A DNA stretch of 62,375 nt from Akkermansiaceae bacterium (GCA_024233135.1 JACKPZ010000023.1:1-62375), one strand, 5' to 3'. Counted from the first letter of the stretch, positions 17,301 through 25,600 are shown. Program-made: numbers and translations. Notes: generated from the sequence alone by a model not told the origin.

Positions 17301-20300
17301 CCGTCGAGTTGGATGCGCTTCGCCTCGCGTCCCGCGGGGCCGGCGATGTGGAGGAACATCCAGACATGGGCGTCCGTGCGGTCGCTGTTGACGCGGAGTT
17401 TCGCCGTCTCGCCCGGAGCGTATTCCAGTTTGTCGGAAACGAGTTCGAGCGGGCCGAACTTCCAGTCCGCCGGATCCGCCCGGCCGGGACCGTGGACGTT
17501 GAAGATCGACGCACCCTCGACCGCGTCGCCATCCTGATAGGTGAGCGTCGCCGCCAGGCGGTATTGCCCGGTGGCGGGAGCGGGAAACGATTGGGTCGCC
17601 TCACCATCGGCGTTCGTTTCGACCGGCCACGATTGGATTTCCTTCTCCTCCAGGCGGCCGTCCCCGCCCACCGAGACCTGATAGATGACCAGTTTCCCCT
17701 TCGCTCCCGAGACGGGCGTTCCGGCAAGCGTGGCGCAGGAAATCCTCGCCTCGACCGCCTCCCCCGTCTTTGCGTAGCCGCGGTCCGTCCAGACGACGAC
17801 TTCGAACGGTTTCCTCGCCGCAATCACGGAACCCGTGCCACGTTCCTCGCGCCGTGAGGCATCGACCACGCGCGCCTCGATGGTGTAGCGCGAGTCCATG
17901 TCGCCATGCACCATCTTCGCCGGCGCGGTGTCCACCACGACCTCGGCCGTGCCGTCGGGACCGATCGGCATTTCCTTCTTGATGACAAGTTCGTCCGGAG
18001 TCCAGCGGTCGCCGCCCCACCACGGCGGCGGCGGCGGGATGCAGCCCCACCTGCTCCAGCCTGGATGCCATGTGGCCTGCGGGTTGTTCCACCATGCGCC
18101 GCGGCCGTAGAGCCAATCCCAGCGCCATCCCGGAAACCAGCGCTCGGTGAGCGACTCACGTTTCACGATCACCTCGACGGTCGCGTTGCGCACCGGCGCG
18201 CCGTGGAAGTAGTTCGCTTTCACCTTCGCGGTGAATGTCCCGCCGAGCAGCACCGGCTTGTCCGGCGCTTCGACGCTCACTTCGTATTCCGGCTTGCGGT
18301 ATTCCTCGACGCGGAACGAAACGCCGGCGGCGATGCGGTTGCCGATTTGATATCTCGCATTCCATCGCCCGAGCGATGCGTCCTTCGGAATGGTGAACTC
18401 GGTTTCCATCGCTCCGAGGTCGTCGGTGCGCAACTTGCCGATCGTCACCACTCCCTCGCCGCGGCCGTTTTGAACGACGAGTTCGCCTTCCTGTCCGGCC
18501 CAGCGGTCGTCATCGGGCTCGAAGTAGCCGAGATTCCGCAGGAAAAACTTGAGATGCACCGTATCGCCCGGCTTGTAGAGCGGGCGGTCGGTGATGCCGT
18601 AGGTCATGTCGCGGTTGGCATTGCCCCATGAGGACTCGGCGAGGTGCATGCTCTGGAATCCGAAAAACGCGGGAGCCCTCCCTTCCTTGCGGGCGATGGC
18701 GAGCCACTGGTAATGCGTGTCCCAATCTCCGGGCGCGAGCAGCGTCCGGCCGTCGGCATCGGTCTTTCGTTCGAACTCCTTCCACTTGATCTGATAGCGC
18801 CGCTCGTCGCGGTTCTCCCGCTCGATGTCGATCATGCGGTATCCGAAGAACGAAATGTCGCTGTCGTCCACGGGTGCGCCGCTTTCCGCGTCGGCCACCC
18901 ACCACTGGATCTTGCCGGCGACATCGCGTTTCACGAGCACCGAGTCGACGATCCACACGAGCGTCTGGAATGCGTTTCCATCCTTCATCCGGCAGGTGAT
19001 CCACCACGCGCCGGCCTTGTCGACGGGCACCTCGATGTCGGCGCGGGTGTCGCGGTGGCCGTCGCGGGGTTTGAGGTCGGCGTTCCATTCCGTCGCGGTT
19101 TTGCCGATGTATTTCGATTTCTTCTCGCGGATGAGCCGCTGCGCCAAGGCGGAGGGATTCGTCCGCTGCCAATCGAGTTCCTTCGGATTGCCCTTGATGT
19201 AGTCGATCGTGTCGGCGAGCACGGCCTCGACATCGACCGGCGCGGCCGTGAACCCGGCGGCGGTGGCGTTGCGGAAGACCAGCGGGACCCGCGGCTTGTG
19301 GCCCGCGGATACGGTATCGGCGACCTCGAAGCGGCCCCAGTTTCCGGTGATTTGTTTCAGCAGGTCGCGACGGCGATCGTTCGTGCCCGGGCCGTGGAAA
19401 CGGATCGTTTCTTCGAGCACCTCGCGTGCCTTCACGTACTGGCGTCGATCGAGAAACGCCTGCACGAGGTCGTCCCCGGCCTGTTCCGACTTCGCGAGGA
19501 TCTTGCGGTAGAGCGCGATGAAATGGTGCTCCTCCGGGAGCTTGAAACGACGGATGCCGTCCGAGGTCTTGGCGAGGCACTCGTCCTCGGCGAGCGTGTC
19601 CATTTCGAGCAGGCTCTGCTCCGCATCGCCGTCACGCGCGCGCCACCAACCAAAGGAGCGCAAGGTGAGCACGCCGAACTGGCTGCGGGTGAAACGCGCG
19701 TATTCGAGCGTGACGGAATGCACGTTCTCCCGATCGAGCTTCGCGCGCTCGGCGAGGGCGAATCGCCAGCGCTCGCCATCGTTCCTCGCCGTTTCCCACG
19801 ATTCCGGCACCTGATAGAGAACCGGCCCGTCGCCACTCCACGGCGCGCCTTCGGTGCCGCCCTCGGGTCCGGGTTCGCCCCATTCCGGCAGATCGTCGAT
19901 GGGCGTGAGCGTCTGGAGTTTCCACGCCTCCCCGTTCTGCAAGGTGGAACCGGTGACTTCCCAAACGAGTCGTTTCGTCTTCTCGTCTTCCGCGTGCGGC
20001 AGCGCTTGGCGCAGCAATTGCAGCGCCCGCACCTTGTCGCGGTAGCTGGTGTCCACGTAGGATCCGGCGGCGGCTTCGGGTGCACGGCCCGGCATCATTC
20101 CCCGGCCACCCTGCCAACGTTGCGGAGTGCGCTCGAAATCCCCCGCGATGAGCCGGCCGCCGTGCGGCATGCGGAGATACTCCCGCGCGGCGGCGACGAG
20201 AAACGCGGCATTGCGCGGGTGGCGCTCGATCGCGGTTTCGACCAGCGGGTCGAACTCCTCCCACGCGTTGAGGTTCTGCAGATTGTTCATCGTCACCCGC

Positions 20301-20482
20301 AGGTCCTCGCCGGATCTTTCGTCGGACACGTCCATCAGCTTGTCGCGATACAGGTCGACCACCTCGCGGTGCATGCCGCGGTCGTTGAGTTTGTCGCGCT
20401 CCTTGCGCAACGCGGCGACGTCTTGAGCCATCGTTTGCGGAATGAAACCGATCGAGAGGAGGAAACAAAGGAGCGTTTTCAT
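14366..20482 (-). CDS. Bacterial alpha-2-macroglobulin with thioester (2038 aa)
   Basis: A very long periplasmic protein of the MG2/A2M family. It starts with a signal peptide (MKTLLCFLLSIGFIPQTMAQ) without a lipobox. The first 350 residues look like an extra helical/TPR-like region. MG domains follow (GDTVHLKFFLRNLGYF, then VVVWTDRGYAKTGEAVEA), then the A2M core, a Gly-rich bait-like stretch near VDAFAAGGGGGDGQPEV, and the thioester site HGCTEQTLNRF with Cys1485, which should bond to the following Gln. An alpha/alpha toroid region and a C-terminal receptor-like part (LEVKVKRRVSKLIELEKDTE) complete it. Such proteins trap proteases attacking the envelope. The usual neighbour PBP1c is not present. 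The TAG stop lies inside a hairpin repeat. Confidence 0.92.
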   Translation of the reverse strand: MKTLLCFLLSIGFIPQTMAQDVAALRKERDKLNDRGMHREVVDLYRDKLMDVSDERSGEDLRVTMNNLQNLNAWEEFDPLVETAIERHPRNAAFLVAAAREYLRMPHGGRLIAGDFERTPQRWQGGRGMMPGRAPEAAAGSYVDTSYRDKVRALQLLRQALPHAEDEKTKRLVWEVTGSTLQNGEAWKLQTLTPIDDLPEWGEPGPEGGTEGAPWSGDGPVLYQVPESWETARNDGERWRFALAERAKLDRENVHSVTLEYARFTRSQFGVLTLRSFGWWRARDGDAEQSLLEMDTLAEDECLAKTSDGIRRFKLPEEHHFIALYRKILAKSEQAGDDLVQAFLDRRQYVKAREVLEETIRFHGPGTNDRRRDLLKQITGNWGRFEVADTVSAGHKPRVPLVFRNATAAGFTAAPVDVEAVLADTIDYIKGNPKELDWQRTNPSALAQRLIREKKSKYIGKTATEWNADLKPRDGHRDTRADIEVPVDKAGAWWITCRMKDGNAFQTLVWIVDSVLVKRDVAGKIQWWVADAESGAPVDDSDISFFGYRMIDIERENRDERRYQIKWKEFERKTDADGRTLLAPGDWDTHYQWLAIARKEGRAPAFFGFQSMHLAESSWGNANRDMTYGITDRPLYKPGDTVHLKFFLRNLGYFEPDDDRWAGQEGELVVQNGRGEGVVTIGKLRTDDLGAMETEFTIPKDASLGRWNARYQIGNRIAAGVSFRVEEYRKPEYEVSVEAPDKPVLLGGTFTAKVKANYFHGAPVRNATVEVIVKRESLTERWFPGWRWDWLYGRGAWWNNPQATWHPGWSRWGCIPPPPPWWGGDRWTPDELVIKKEMPIGPDGTAEVVVDTAPAKMVHGDMDSRYTIEARVVDASRREERGTGSVIAARKPFEVVVWTDRGYAKTGEAVEARISCATLAGTPVSGAKGKLVIYQVSVGGDGRLEEKEIQSWPVETNADGEATQSFPAPATGQYRLAATLTYQDGDAVEGASIFNVHGPGRADPADWKFGPLELVSDKLEYAPGETAKLRVNSDRTDAHVWMFLHIAGPAGREAKRIQLDGKSSEIDVPLDLRDMPNMFVEAVTVHGAQVHKAVKEILLPPASKAIEVTLEPAKDRVKPREKSSLAIILRDENGEPVSGEAVVAIYDKSLEAITGGSNVGPILENFWEWKNSYQNYGLNDSLLPASGVLIREGQKAMSQLGSFGDEAVAMAGARFGGVRSKMARGMDFADATLDVAPASAMMAEGSVDAFAAGGGGGDGQPEVVVRKDFADLLKWSGSVKTGADGRAEVPLEFPDNLTTWKARVWTLLPGTRVGEGSAEIITSKELLVRLQAPRFLVERDESVFSAVVHNDHDAPKKVTVSLELDGGSLEAIDGAPKTVAIAANSETRVDWRVKALKEGEAVIRMKADAGDDGDAVERTLPVLVHGMLRQDAWSRVVEGDSETIGIEVPEERRPEQTKLTIRFSPSIATSVVDAIPYLASYPHGCTEQTLNRFVPTVIAQRMLEEMGVSLDEVKAKRTNLNPQELGNAADRAEQWKRWQDNPVFDEAEVEKMVARGVEKLTSMQNSDGGWGWFSGYGEQSWPHTTAVVVHGLLVAKENGAEVPDRVLQSGVAWLMAYERQQVDALQFYVERQALRDAGKKLKPTKRREKARCDSTDAFVRMILGGAKRDSEPMLAFLYRDRKELPVYAKCLVGLEQHRKGDEARRDELVRMVAQYLKRDEENQTAYLDLQKRGSWWFWYGSEVEANAWYLKLLSAVNPKDADTRGLAKYLVNNRKNGSYWNSTRDTAYAIEAIAAYAKASGEQTPDMEVEVVLDGKSLKTVSITKDNLFSFDGTVLLTGGEVTAGKHQIELRRSGKGTLYANAYLEVFTLEEKLRAAGLEVKVKRRVSKLIELEKDTEVPDASGLVVSQHVERFRREPLADGTAVKSGDRIEVELVLESKNDYEYLIFSDHKAAGFEALDALSGYVPSSEGFRAYMEPRDETVDFFIRALPRGTHTLRYQLRAEAPGNYKALPATAEAMYAPELRGNSEDIRLVISGM

Positions 20483-20572
20483 GTCATGACAGATGACACA
20501 GAAAGCGGCCGGTCCTTAAAAGAAATTTCCCGGCGTTCCTTGACGGAGGGCCCTTCGCCGCCACATTCGGCG

Positions 20573-21268
20573 ATGCCCCTCACCCTACTCGCCATCGGAG
20601 GAAACTCCGGGACCGGGCTCGCATCCGTGCGCCGCCTGACGAAGGACGGCCACCAGGTCGTCGCCGCCGCCCGCAGCCCCGGACCGCTCGCGGAACTCGG
20701 CATCCCGGTGCAGCCCTTCGACGCGCTGAAATCACCGAAACTCGACCTGCCGGACCGGCTCGACGGCTTCGTGTATTTCCCGGGCAGCATCACGCTCAAG
20801 CCGTTCCACCGGCTGACCGAGGAAGACTTCCTCAACGACCTGCGGGTCAACTGCCTCGGAGCCGCCGCGGCGCTCCAAATGGCGCTGCCGGCGTTGAAGT
20901 CCGCACCTTCGGCGTCCGTCGTGTTGTTCTCGTCGGTTGCGGCGGCGCAGGGACTGCCGTTCCACGCGTCGATCTCTGCGGCAAAGGGCGCGGTCGAAGG
21001 GCTCGCGCGGTCGCTCGCCGCGGAACTCGCGCCGAAGATCCGCGTGAACGTGATCGCGCCCTCGCTCACCGACACACCGCTCGCATCGGGTTTGTTAGGC
21101 AGCGATGCGAAACGCGAGGCGTCGGAGAAACGTCATCCGCTCCAGCGCATCGGCGATCCGGAGGACACGGCGGAACTGGTTTCCTTCCTGCTGTCCGACG
21201 CGTCGAGATTCATGACCGGACAGGTGCTGCGACCGGACGGCGGGCTATCGAGCGTGCGAACGATCTGA
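20573..21268 (+). CDS. Short-chain dehydrogenase/reductase lacking the catalytic Tyr
   Basis: A 231-residue Rossmann protein beginning TLLAIGGNSGTGLASVRRL (nucleotide-binding loop). The conserved Ser is in VVLFSSVAA. The active-site Tyr of YxxxK is missing: the segment reads FHASISAAKGAVEGLARSLA, so the Lys remains but the residue four before it is Ile. The C-terminus FMTGQVLRPDGGLSSVR is typical of SDRs. It precedes the photolyase-family gene on the same strand, and hairpin repeats lie between them. I chose ATG 20573, the only start that begins at the Rossmann strand. It is divergent from the alpha-2-macroglobulin gene (90 bp gap). Confidence 0.82.
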   Translation: MPLTLLAIGGNSGTGLASVRRLTKDGHQVVAAARSPGPLAELGIPVQPFDALKSPKLDLPDRLDGFVYFPGSITLKPFHRLTEEDFLNDLRVNCLGAAAALQMALPALKSAPSASVVLFSSVAAAQGLPFHASISAAKGAVEGLARSLAAELAPKIRVNVIAPSLTDTPLASGLLGSDAKREASEKRHPLQRIGDPEDTAELVSFLLSDASRFMTGQVLRPDGGLSSVRTI

Positions 21269-21300
21269 CATGAACGCGGGCGCAACTGGAAGTGGGATGC

Positions 21301-21414
21301 ACAAGGAGCGGCGGAACGTGTCCGCCGGTGTCCATGGGCAGCCGATGCTCCGCACATTGGTTCATCCCATTGTCTTTCTCATGGGCGCGGGCGATCATGC
21401 ATCGCCCCTCCTTG
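21301..21414. repeat. AAGGAG-GGCG hairpin repeats, upstream pair
   Basis: Two hairpins: GGCGGA-ACGTG-TCCGCC at about 21309-21326 and GGGCGA-TCATGCA-TCGCCC at about 21389-21408. Each is flanked by AAGGAG on its own strand, so the two copies face each other. Near-identical partners occur at 22905-22938 and 22981-23018 on the other side of the photolyase gene. Confidence 0.7.
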
Positions 21415-21445
21415 CGTCGCCGCCCGCCACTTCCCGTTGCACTCC

Positions 21446-22894
21446 ATGAAGACCGCCGCGCTCGTCTATCCACACCAGTTGTTTCGCGAGAACCCGGCGT
21501 TCGCCAAGGACCGGCCGGTGTTTCTCGTCGAAGACACACTTTTCTTCGGCAACGACCCGCATTGGCCGGCGGCGATGCACAAACAGAAGCTCGTGCTCCA
21601 CCGCGCGTCGATGCGGGCGTACGCGGAGGAGTTGGAAGAAGCCGGGCATCAGGTGGAGATCGTGCCGCCGACTGAGCTCGAGAGCGCGCTGCCGAAGGCG
21701 AAGGAACTCCACCTCGCCGACCCTGCGGACGATGTGCTGGAGCGCCGTCTCCGCCGTTTCGCGGAGAAACGAGGCATCGACCTCAAGATCCATCCGTCTC
21801 CGAACTTCGTGAGCCCCGGCGGGTTTCTGGAAACCCATCTCGCCGGCAGGAAGAAGCCGTTCATGGCGAAGTTCTACGAAGCGCAGCGCAAACGCATGGG
21901 CATCCTGCTGGAGGACGACGGCTCGCCGACCGGCGGACGATGGTCGTTTGACACGGAGAACCGCAAGAAACTGCCGAAGAACCACGTCCCACCGCCGGAA
22001 CCGCGGACGAAGCCGGACGACCACGTGCGTGAGGCGGTCGAATGGGTGGAGAAGCACTTTCCCGACAATCCCGGAAACACGAAACACTTCCGCTGGCCGG
22101 TGACCCGTGCCGATGCGGAGAAGTGGCTGGACCGCTTCCTCGACGAGCGGCTCGAACTCTTCGGCGACTACGAGGACGCGATCTCCACGGAACACGCGAC
22201 GATCTATCACTCGGCGATCACGCCCGCGCTCAACATCGGCCTGCTCGACCCGCACGATGTGGTGGACCGCGTGCTCAAGCGCGACGCTCCGCTCAACTCG
22301 AAGGAAGGCTTCATCCGACAGGTGATCGGTTGGCGCGAGTTCATGCGCGGCATCTACCGGCACCGCGGCGTGGAGATCCGCAACGGGAACTTCTGGAACT
22401 TCCGCCGCACGATGAAGGATTCGTTTTACGACGGCAGCACCGGCATCCCGCCGGTGGACCGCGTGATCCGCCAGCTTCTCGACGACGGTTGGTGCCACCA
22501 CATCGAGCGGCTGATGGTGCTGGGCAACTTCATGCTGCTGTGCCGCATCAAGCCGGACGAGGTGTATCGATGGTTCATGGAAATGTTCGTCGATTCCTAC
22601 GACTGGGTGATGGTGCCGAACGTGTATGGCATGTCGCAGTTCGCCGACGGCGGCGGTTTCACCACAAAACCCTATCTTTCCGGATCGAACTACATCCGCA
22701 AGATGTCCGACGAGCCAGCGGGCGAGTGGTGCGAGATCTGGGACGGTCTTTACTGGACCTTCATCGCCGACCACCTCGAGTTCTTCGACGGCAACCCGCG
22801 GCTCTCGATGATGGCGCGGATGTGGACGAAGATGGGAACTGGGAAACAGGACGCCCACCGCGACGCGGCGGAGGGTTTTCTCAAGTCGCTCTAA
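21446..22894 (+). CDS. Cryptochrome/photolyase-family protein (PhrB-related) without the Fe-S cysteines
   Basis: A 482-residue flavoprotein of the COG3046 group, which includes prokaryotic (6-4) photolyases. Clear family segments are ALVYPHQLF, VFLVEDTLFF, KQKLVLHRASM, QVIGWREFMRGIY, HHIERLMVLGNFMLL, WFMEMFVDSYDWVMVPNVYGMSQFADGG and GSNYIRKMSD. In the well-studied members a CxxC and two further Cys hold a 4Fe-4S cluster; here the CxxC-bearing loop is deleted (SDEPAGEWCEIWDGLYW) and the upstream Cys is also absent. It should still bind FAD. The ATG at 21446 is chosen; an upstream TTG (21437) adds three residues. Confidence 0.85.
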   Translation: MKTAALVYPHQLFRENPAFAKDRPVFLVEDTLFFGNDPHWPAAMHKQKLVLHRASMRAYAEELEEAGHQVEIVPPTELESALPKAKELHLADPADDVLERRLRRFAEKRGIDLKIHPSPNFVSPGGFLETHLAGRKKPFMAKFYEAQRKRMGILLEDDGSPTGGRWSFDTENRKKLPKNHVPPPEPRTKPDDHVREAVEWVEKHFPDNPGNTKHFRWPVTRADAEKWLDRFLDERLELFGDYEDAISTEHATIYHSAITPALNIGLLDPHDVVDRVLKRDAPLNSKEGFIRQVIGWREFMRGIYRHRGVEIRNGNFWNFRRTMKDSFYDGSTGIPPVDRVIRQLLDDGWCHHIERLMVLGNFMLLCRIKPDEVYRWFMEMFVDSYDWVMVPNVYGMSQFADGGGFTTKPYLSGSNYIRKMSDEPAGEWCEIWDGLYWTFIADHLEFFDGNPRLSMMARMWTKMGTGKQDAHRDAAEGFLKSL

Positions 22895-22904
22895 CGAGTC
22901 ATGT

Positions 22905-23018
22905 CCATGGAGGGGCGAAACGTGTTCGCCCTTGTACATGAAAAGGCACGGGGAAGAGTCAGAGAGCATCTCCTTGGCAGTCCACGGACATCGGCGGACA
23001 TGCTCCGCCGCTCCTTGA
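22905..23018. repeat. AAGGAG-GGCG hairpin repeats, downstream pair
   Basis: GGGGCGA-AACGTGT-TCGCCC at about 22912-22931 and GGCGGA-CATGC-TCCGCC at about 22994-23010, the latter flanked by CTCCTT. They fill the gap between the converging photolyase and thiG genes and may act as bidirectional terminators. The stems match the upstream pair 21301-21414 in inverted order. Confidence 0.7.
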
Positions 23019-23021
23019 GGC

Positions 23022-23798
23022 TCACCCGAGAAACCCCGTCAGCGGACTGGTCGCGCTGGCGTGGTCGATGGCTTCGGGCAGGCCGAGTTCGTAGGCTTCG
23101 CGGCCGGCTTGCACGGCTTGTTGGAAGGCGATGGCCATGCGGACGGGATCGGAGGCGATGGCGATGGCGGTGTTGACGAGCACGGCGTCGGCTCCAAGTT
23201 CCATCGCCTCGGCGGCGTGGCTGGGGGCGCCGATGCCGGCATCAACGACGACGGGCACGGTGGCCTGCTCGATGATGATGCGGATCTGGTCGCGGGTGGC
23301 GATGCCGCGGTTCGAGCCGATGGGCGCGCCGAGCGGCATCACGGTGGCGGTGCCGACGTCCTGCAAGCGCTTGGCGAGCACCGGATCGGCGTTGATGTAA
23401 GGCAGCACGGTGAATCCTTCGTTCACGAGGATCTCCGCGGCCTTGAGCGTCTCGATCGGATCGGGAAGAAGATAGGTGGGATCGGGATGGATCTCAAGTT
23501 TCACCCATTTCGGCAGGCCGGCGGCGGCGGCGAGGCGGGCGAGGCGCACGGCCTCCTCGGCGTTCATCGCGCCGGAGGTGTTGGGCAGGAGCAGGTATTT
23601 CTCCGCATCGATGAAATCGAGGATGTTCGCGTAGGGGTCGTGGCCGCCCGTTAGATCGGCGCGGCGCAGGGCGACGGTGACGATTTCCGCGCCGCTCGCG
23701 TCGAGGGCGTCGCGCATCGATTCATTGGACGGAAACTTTCCGGTGCCGAGGAAAAGACGGGACGAGAACGTGCGGCCGGCGATGGTGAGGGAAGACAT
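23022..23798 (-). CDS. thiG: Thiazole synthase
   Basis: A 258-residue TIM-barrel enzyme that makes the thiazole phosphate part of thiamine from deoxyxylulose phosphate, dehydroglycine or iminoglycine, and sulfur carried on ThiS. Diagnostic parts: SRLFLGTGKFPS, the Schiff-base region VTVALRR, LLPNTSGAMNAEEAVRLARLA, WVKLEIHPDPTYLLPD, VMPLGAPIGSNRGI, VVVDAGIGAPSHAAEAMELGADAVLVNTAIA. No other thi genes and no TPP riboswitch were recognised nearby. It lies downstream of the HAD and glycosyltransferase genes on the same strand, 15 bp after the HAD stop. Confidence 0.95.
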   Translation of the reverse strand: MSSLTIAGRTFSSRLFLGTGKFPSNESMRDALDASGAEIVTVALRRADLTGGHDPYANILDFIDAEKYLLLPNTSGAMNAEEAVRLARLAAAAGLPKWVKLEIHPDPTYLLPDPIETLKAAEILVNEGFTVLPYINADPVLAKRLQDVGTATVMPLGAPIGSNRGIATRDQIRIIIEQATVPVVVDAGIGAPSHAAEAMELGADAVLVNTAIAIASDPVRMAIAFQQAVQAGREAYELGLPEAIDHASATSPLTGFLG

Positions 23799-23813
23799 TG
23801 CGAGGTGCGGATT

Positions 23814-24407
23814 TCAGATTGGATGGGTGGCGAGCCAGTCCTCGAAGGCGGCGTGATCGCGGAGATCGTATTGATGACACAGGAACCCGAACTCGCGGCC
23901 GGTGGCGATGTTGTCGGGCAGGTCGTCGATGTAGAGCGTCTCCGAGGGGACGAGCGAATGGGTGTCGATGGCGTATTGATAGATGCCGGGCTGCGGTTTG
24001 ATGAAGCCGGTTTCGAAGGAGAGCACGGCTTCGTGGAAGAGCGAAAACTCCGGATAGAAATCGAAGACCCACGGGCAGTGGATGGCGTTGGTGTTGGAAA
24101 ACAGGATCAGCCGGTGGCCAGCGGCGTGGAGCTGGCGGACGCGATTCCACATCGGTTCGTTGGGCGTGAAGATGCGCTGCCAGAAGTGCCGGAACTCGTC
24201 CGGCGTGGCGGGCGAACCGAGCGTCTCGAGCGCCCAGTCGATGTATTCGTCGACGTGGATGGCACCGCTTTCAAACTCATCCTTGCGGGCGAGCAGGCGT
24301 TCGAGGCGGGATTCCGCATCCGTGGTGCCGGGTGGGAACAGTTTCACGAGGGACGACTCGAAGTCGAAGTCGAGCAGGACGCGGCCGATGTCGTAAAGGA
24401 AAGTCAT
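23814..24407 (-). CDS. HAD-superfamily hydrolase (subfamily IA-like)
   Basis: A 197-residue phosphatase-like protein. Motif I is FLYDIGRVLLDFD (nucleophile Asp), motif II ILFSNTN, the conserved Lys is in GFIKPQPGIYQYA, and motif IV is LYIDDLPDN. A helical cap lies between motifs I and II. Similar proteins remove phosphate from small sugar phosphates or nucleotides, and the substrate is unknown. Its start overlaps the stop of the upstream glycosyltransferase gene by 4 nt, so the two are translationally coupled. Confidence 0.88.
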   Translation of the reverse strand: MTFLYDIGRVLLDFDFESSLVKLFPPGTTDAESRLERLLARKDEFESGAIHVDEYIDWALETLGSPATPDEFRHFWQRIFTPNEPMWNRVRQLHAAGHRLILFSNTNAIHCPWVFDFYPEFSLFHEAVLSFETGFIKPQPGIYQYAIDTHSLVPSETLYIDDLPDNIATGREFGFLCHQYDLRDHAAFEDWLATHPI

Positions 24408-25525
24408 GATGTCGGGGCGGCACCGGTTTCATTGAGGATGAACCGTGCCGCGGTGAGGGCGCCGCTGTTGCGGCCGTGAGTCTCGAGTGCGTGTTTCATG
24501 CCGCGCCAACCGGAGGCGTTGTCCGCCAACAAGTCGGCGACGCGGCGGCGGAGTTCGTCCGCGGTGCCGGCGAGCGCGCCGCCGCCGATCGCTTCGAGCA
24601 AGCGCAGGTTTCCCTCTTCCTGGCCCGGGACCAGATGGTGGATGAGCATCGGGCAGCGGGCGGCGATGGCCTCGTGCACGGTGGCCCCGCCCGCCTTGCC
24701 GACGACGAGGTGGTGGGCACACAGATAGGACGGCACTCTTTTCGTCCAGCCGACGAGTTTCACCCGCCCGGGGAAGTCGTGTTTGAGCGGTTTCGCCTCG
24801 CGATACAGACCTCGGACGTTGCGGCCCATGATGACGGTGAGGTGGATCGACGGCGAGGCTTCGAGCAGCGCCCGGCCCTGGCGCGCGAGCTGCCCGCGCC
24901 GGCCGGTGGGGAAGTACAGCACGCGGAACGGCTGGCAGGGATCGTCCGCCGGCACGGTGGGCAGTTCCGCGAAAACCGGATGCACGGGAAACCCGGTGTC
25001 CACAATCTTCTCCGCGGGGATCTCGCGGCGGATCATCGCCTCGCGCGTCTGCGGGTCGGTCACCAACCACCAATCCGTAGGCGCGCGCAGCCAGGCGGCG
25101 TTGATCTCGATGGAGTCGGTGACCACCGTGAAGACCGGCAGGTTTCCCTGGATGCCCTGCGGGATGCGCTTGAGAAAATACGGATACAGCGGGTAGGTGC
25201 TGACGATGGCCGTGGGCCGGAACTCGTCGATGAGAACGCCGAGCGCCCGCTCCGGAAAGCGGATGACGGGCGAGCGGCGCTTGCTGAAATCGCAGCGGTC
25301 GGTGGATTTGTAGATGGCGGCCCAGAGGCGCGGGAAGCGGTTGGTGACGAACCGGTAGCCGCGGCTGATGAGCGAGGTGATGCCCGGCGCGCCGAGCAGG
25401 CAGGGGTCGCTCACCCGGATGATGGCGCCCATCGAGTCCAGCGCGACGCCGAGATTGCGGGCGGCGCTGTTGTGGCCCTCGCCGAATGCGGCGGTGACGA
25501 TGAGGAAGCGGGGTGGCTCGGCCAT
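24404..25525 (-). CDS. MGDG-synthase-like (MurG/UgtP-type) glycosyltransferase
   Basis: A 373-residue GT28-type enzyme. The N-terminal domain carries FLIVTAAFGEGHNSAARNL, the MGDG synthase start motif, and STYPLYPYFLKRI. The C-terminal domain has VLYFPTGRRGQ, LVVGKAGGATVHEAIA and HHLVPGQEEGNLRLL, which bind the nucleotide sugar. Family members add a sugar to diacylglycerol at the inner membrane. It overlaps the HAD gene by 4 nt and probably forms an operon GT-HAD-thiG. The exact sugar and acceptor are inferred only at family level. Confidence 0.88.
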   Translation of the reverse strand: MAEPPRFLIVTAAFGEGHNSAARNLGVALDSMGAIIRVSDPCLLGAPGITSLISRGYRFVTNRFPRLWAAIYKSTDRCDFSKRRSPVIRFPERALGVLIDEFRPTAIVSTYPLYPYFLKRIPQGIQGNLPVFTVVTDSIEINAAWLRAPTDWWLVTDPQTREAMIRREIPAEKIVDTGFPVHPVFAELPTVPADDPCQPFRVLYFPTGRRGQLARQGRALLEASPSIHLTVIMGRNVRGLYREAKPLKHDFPGRVKLVGWTKRVPSYLCAHHLVVGKAGGATVHEAIAARCPMLIHHLVPGQEEGNLRLLEAIGGGALAGTADELRRRVADLLADNASGWRGMKHALETHGRNSGALTAARFILNETGAAPTS

Positions 25526-25600
25526 GGGCGGGACGGGCGGAGATTTAAAGCGAGACAGGCGTTGCGTCGATGGACTTTTCCGTCTTTCGTTCCGCTGGCC

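Noticed and set aside
18644..20572. N-terminal extension that would make the SDR 874 residues long
   Set aside because: The extra part is antisense to the alpha-2-macroglobulin gene; the Rossmann strand begins right at ATG 20573.
23799..23813. TPP riboswitch ahead of thiG
   Set aside because: Only 15 bases separate thiG from the HAD gene, and no thi-box sequence was seen in or before the operon.
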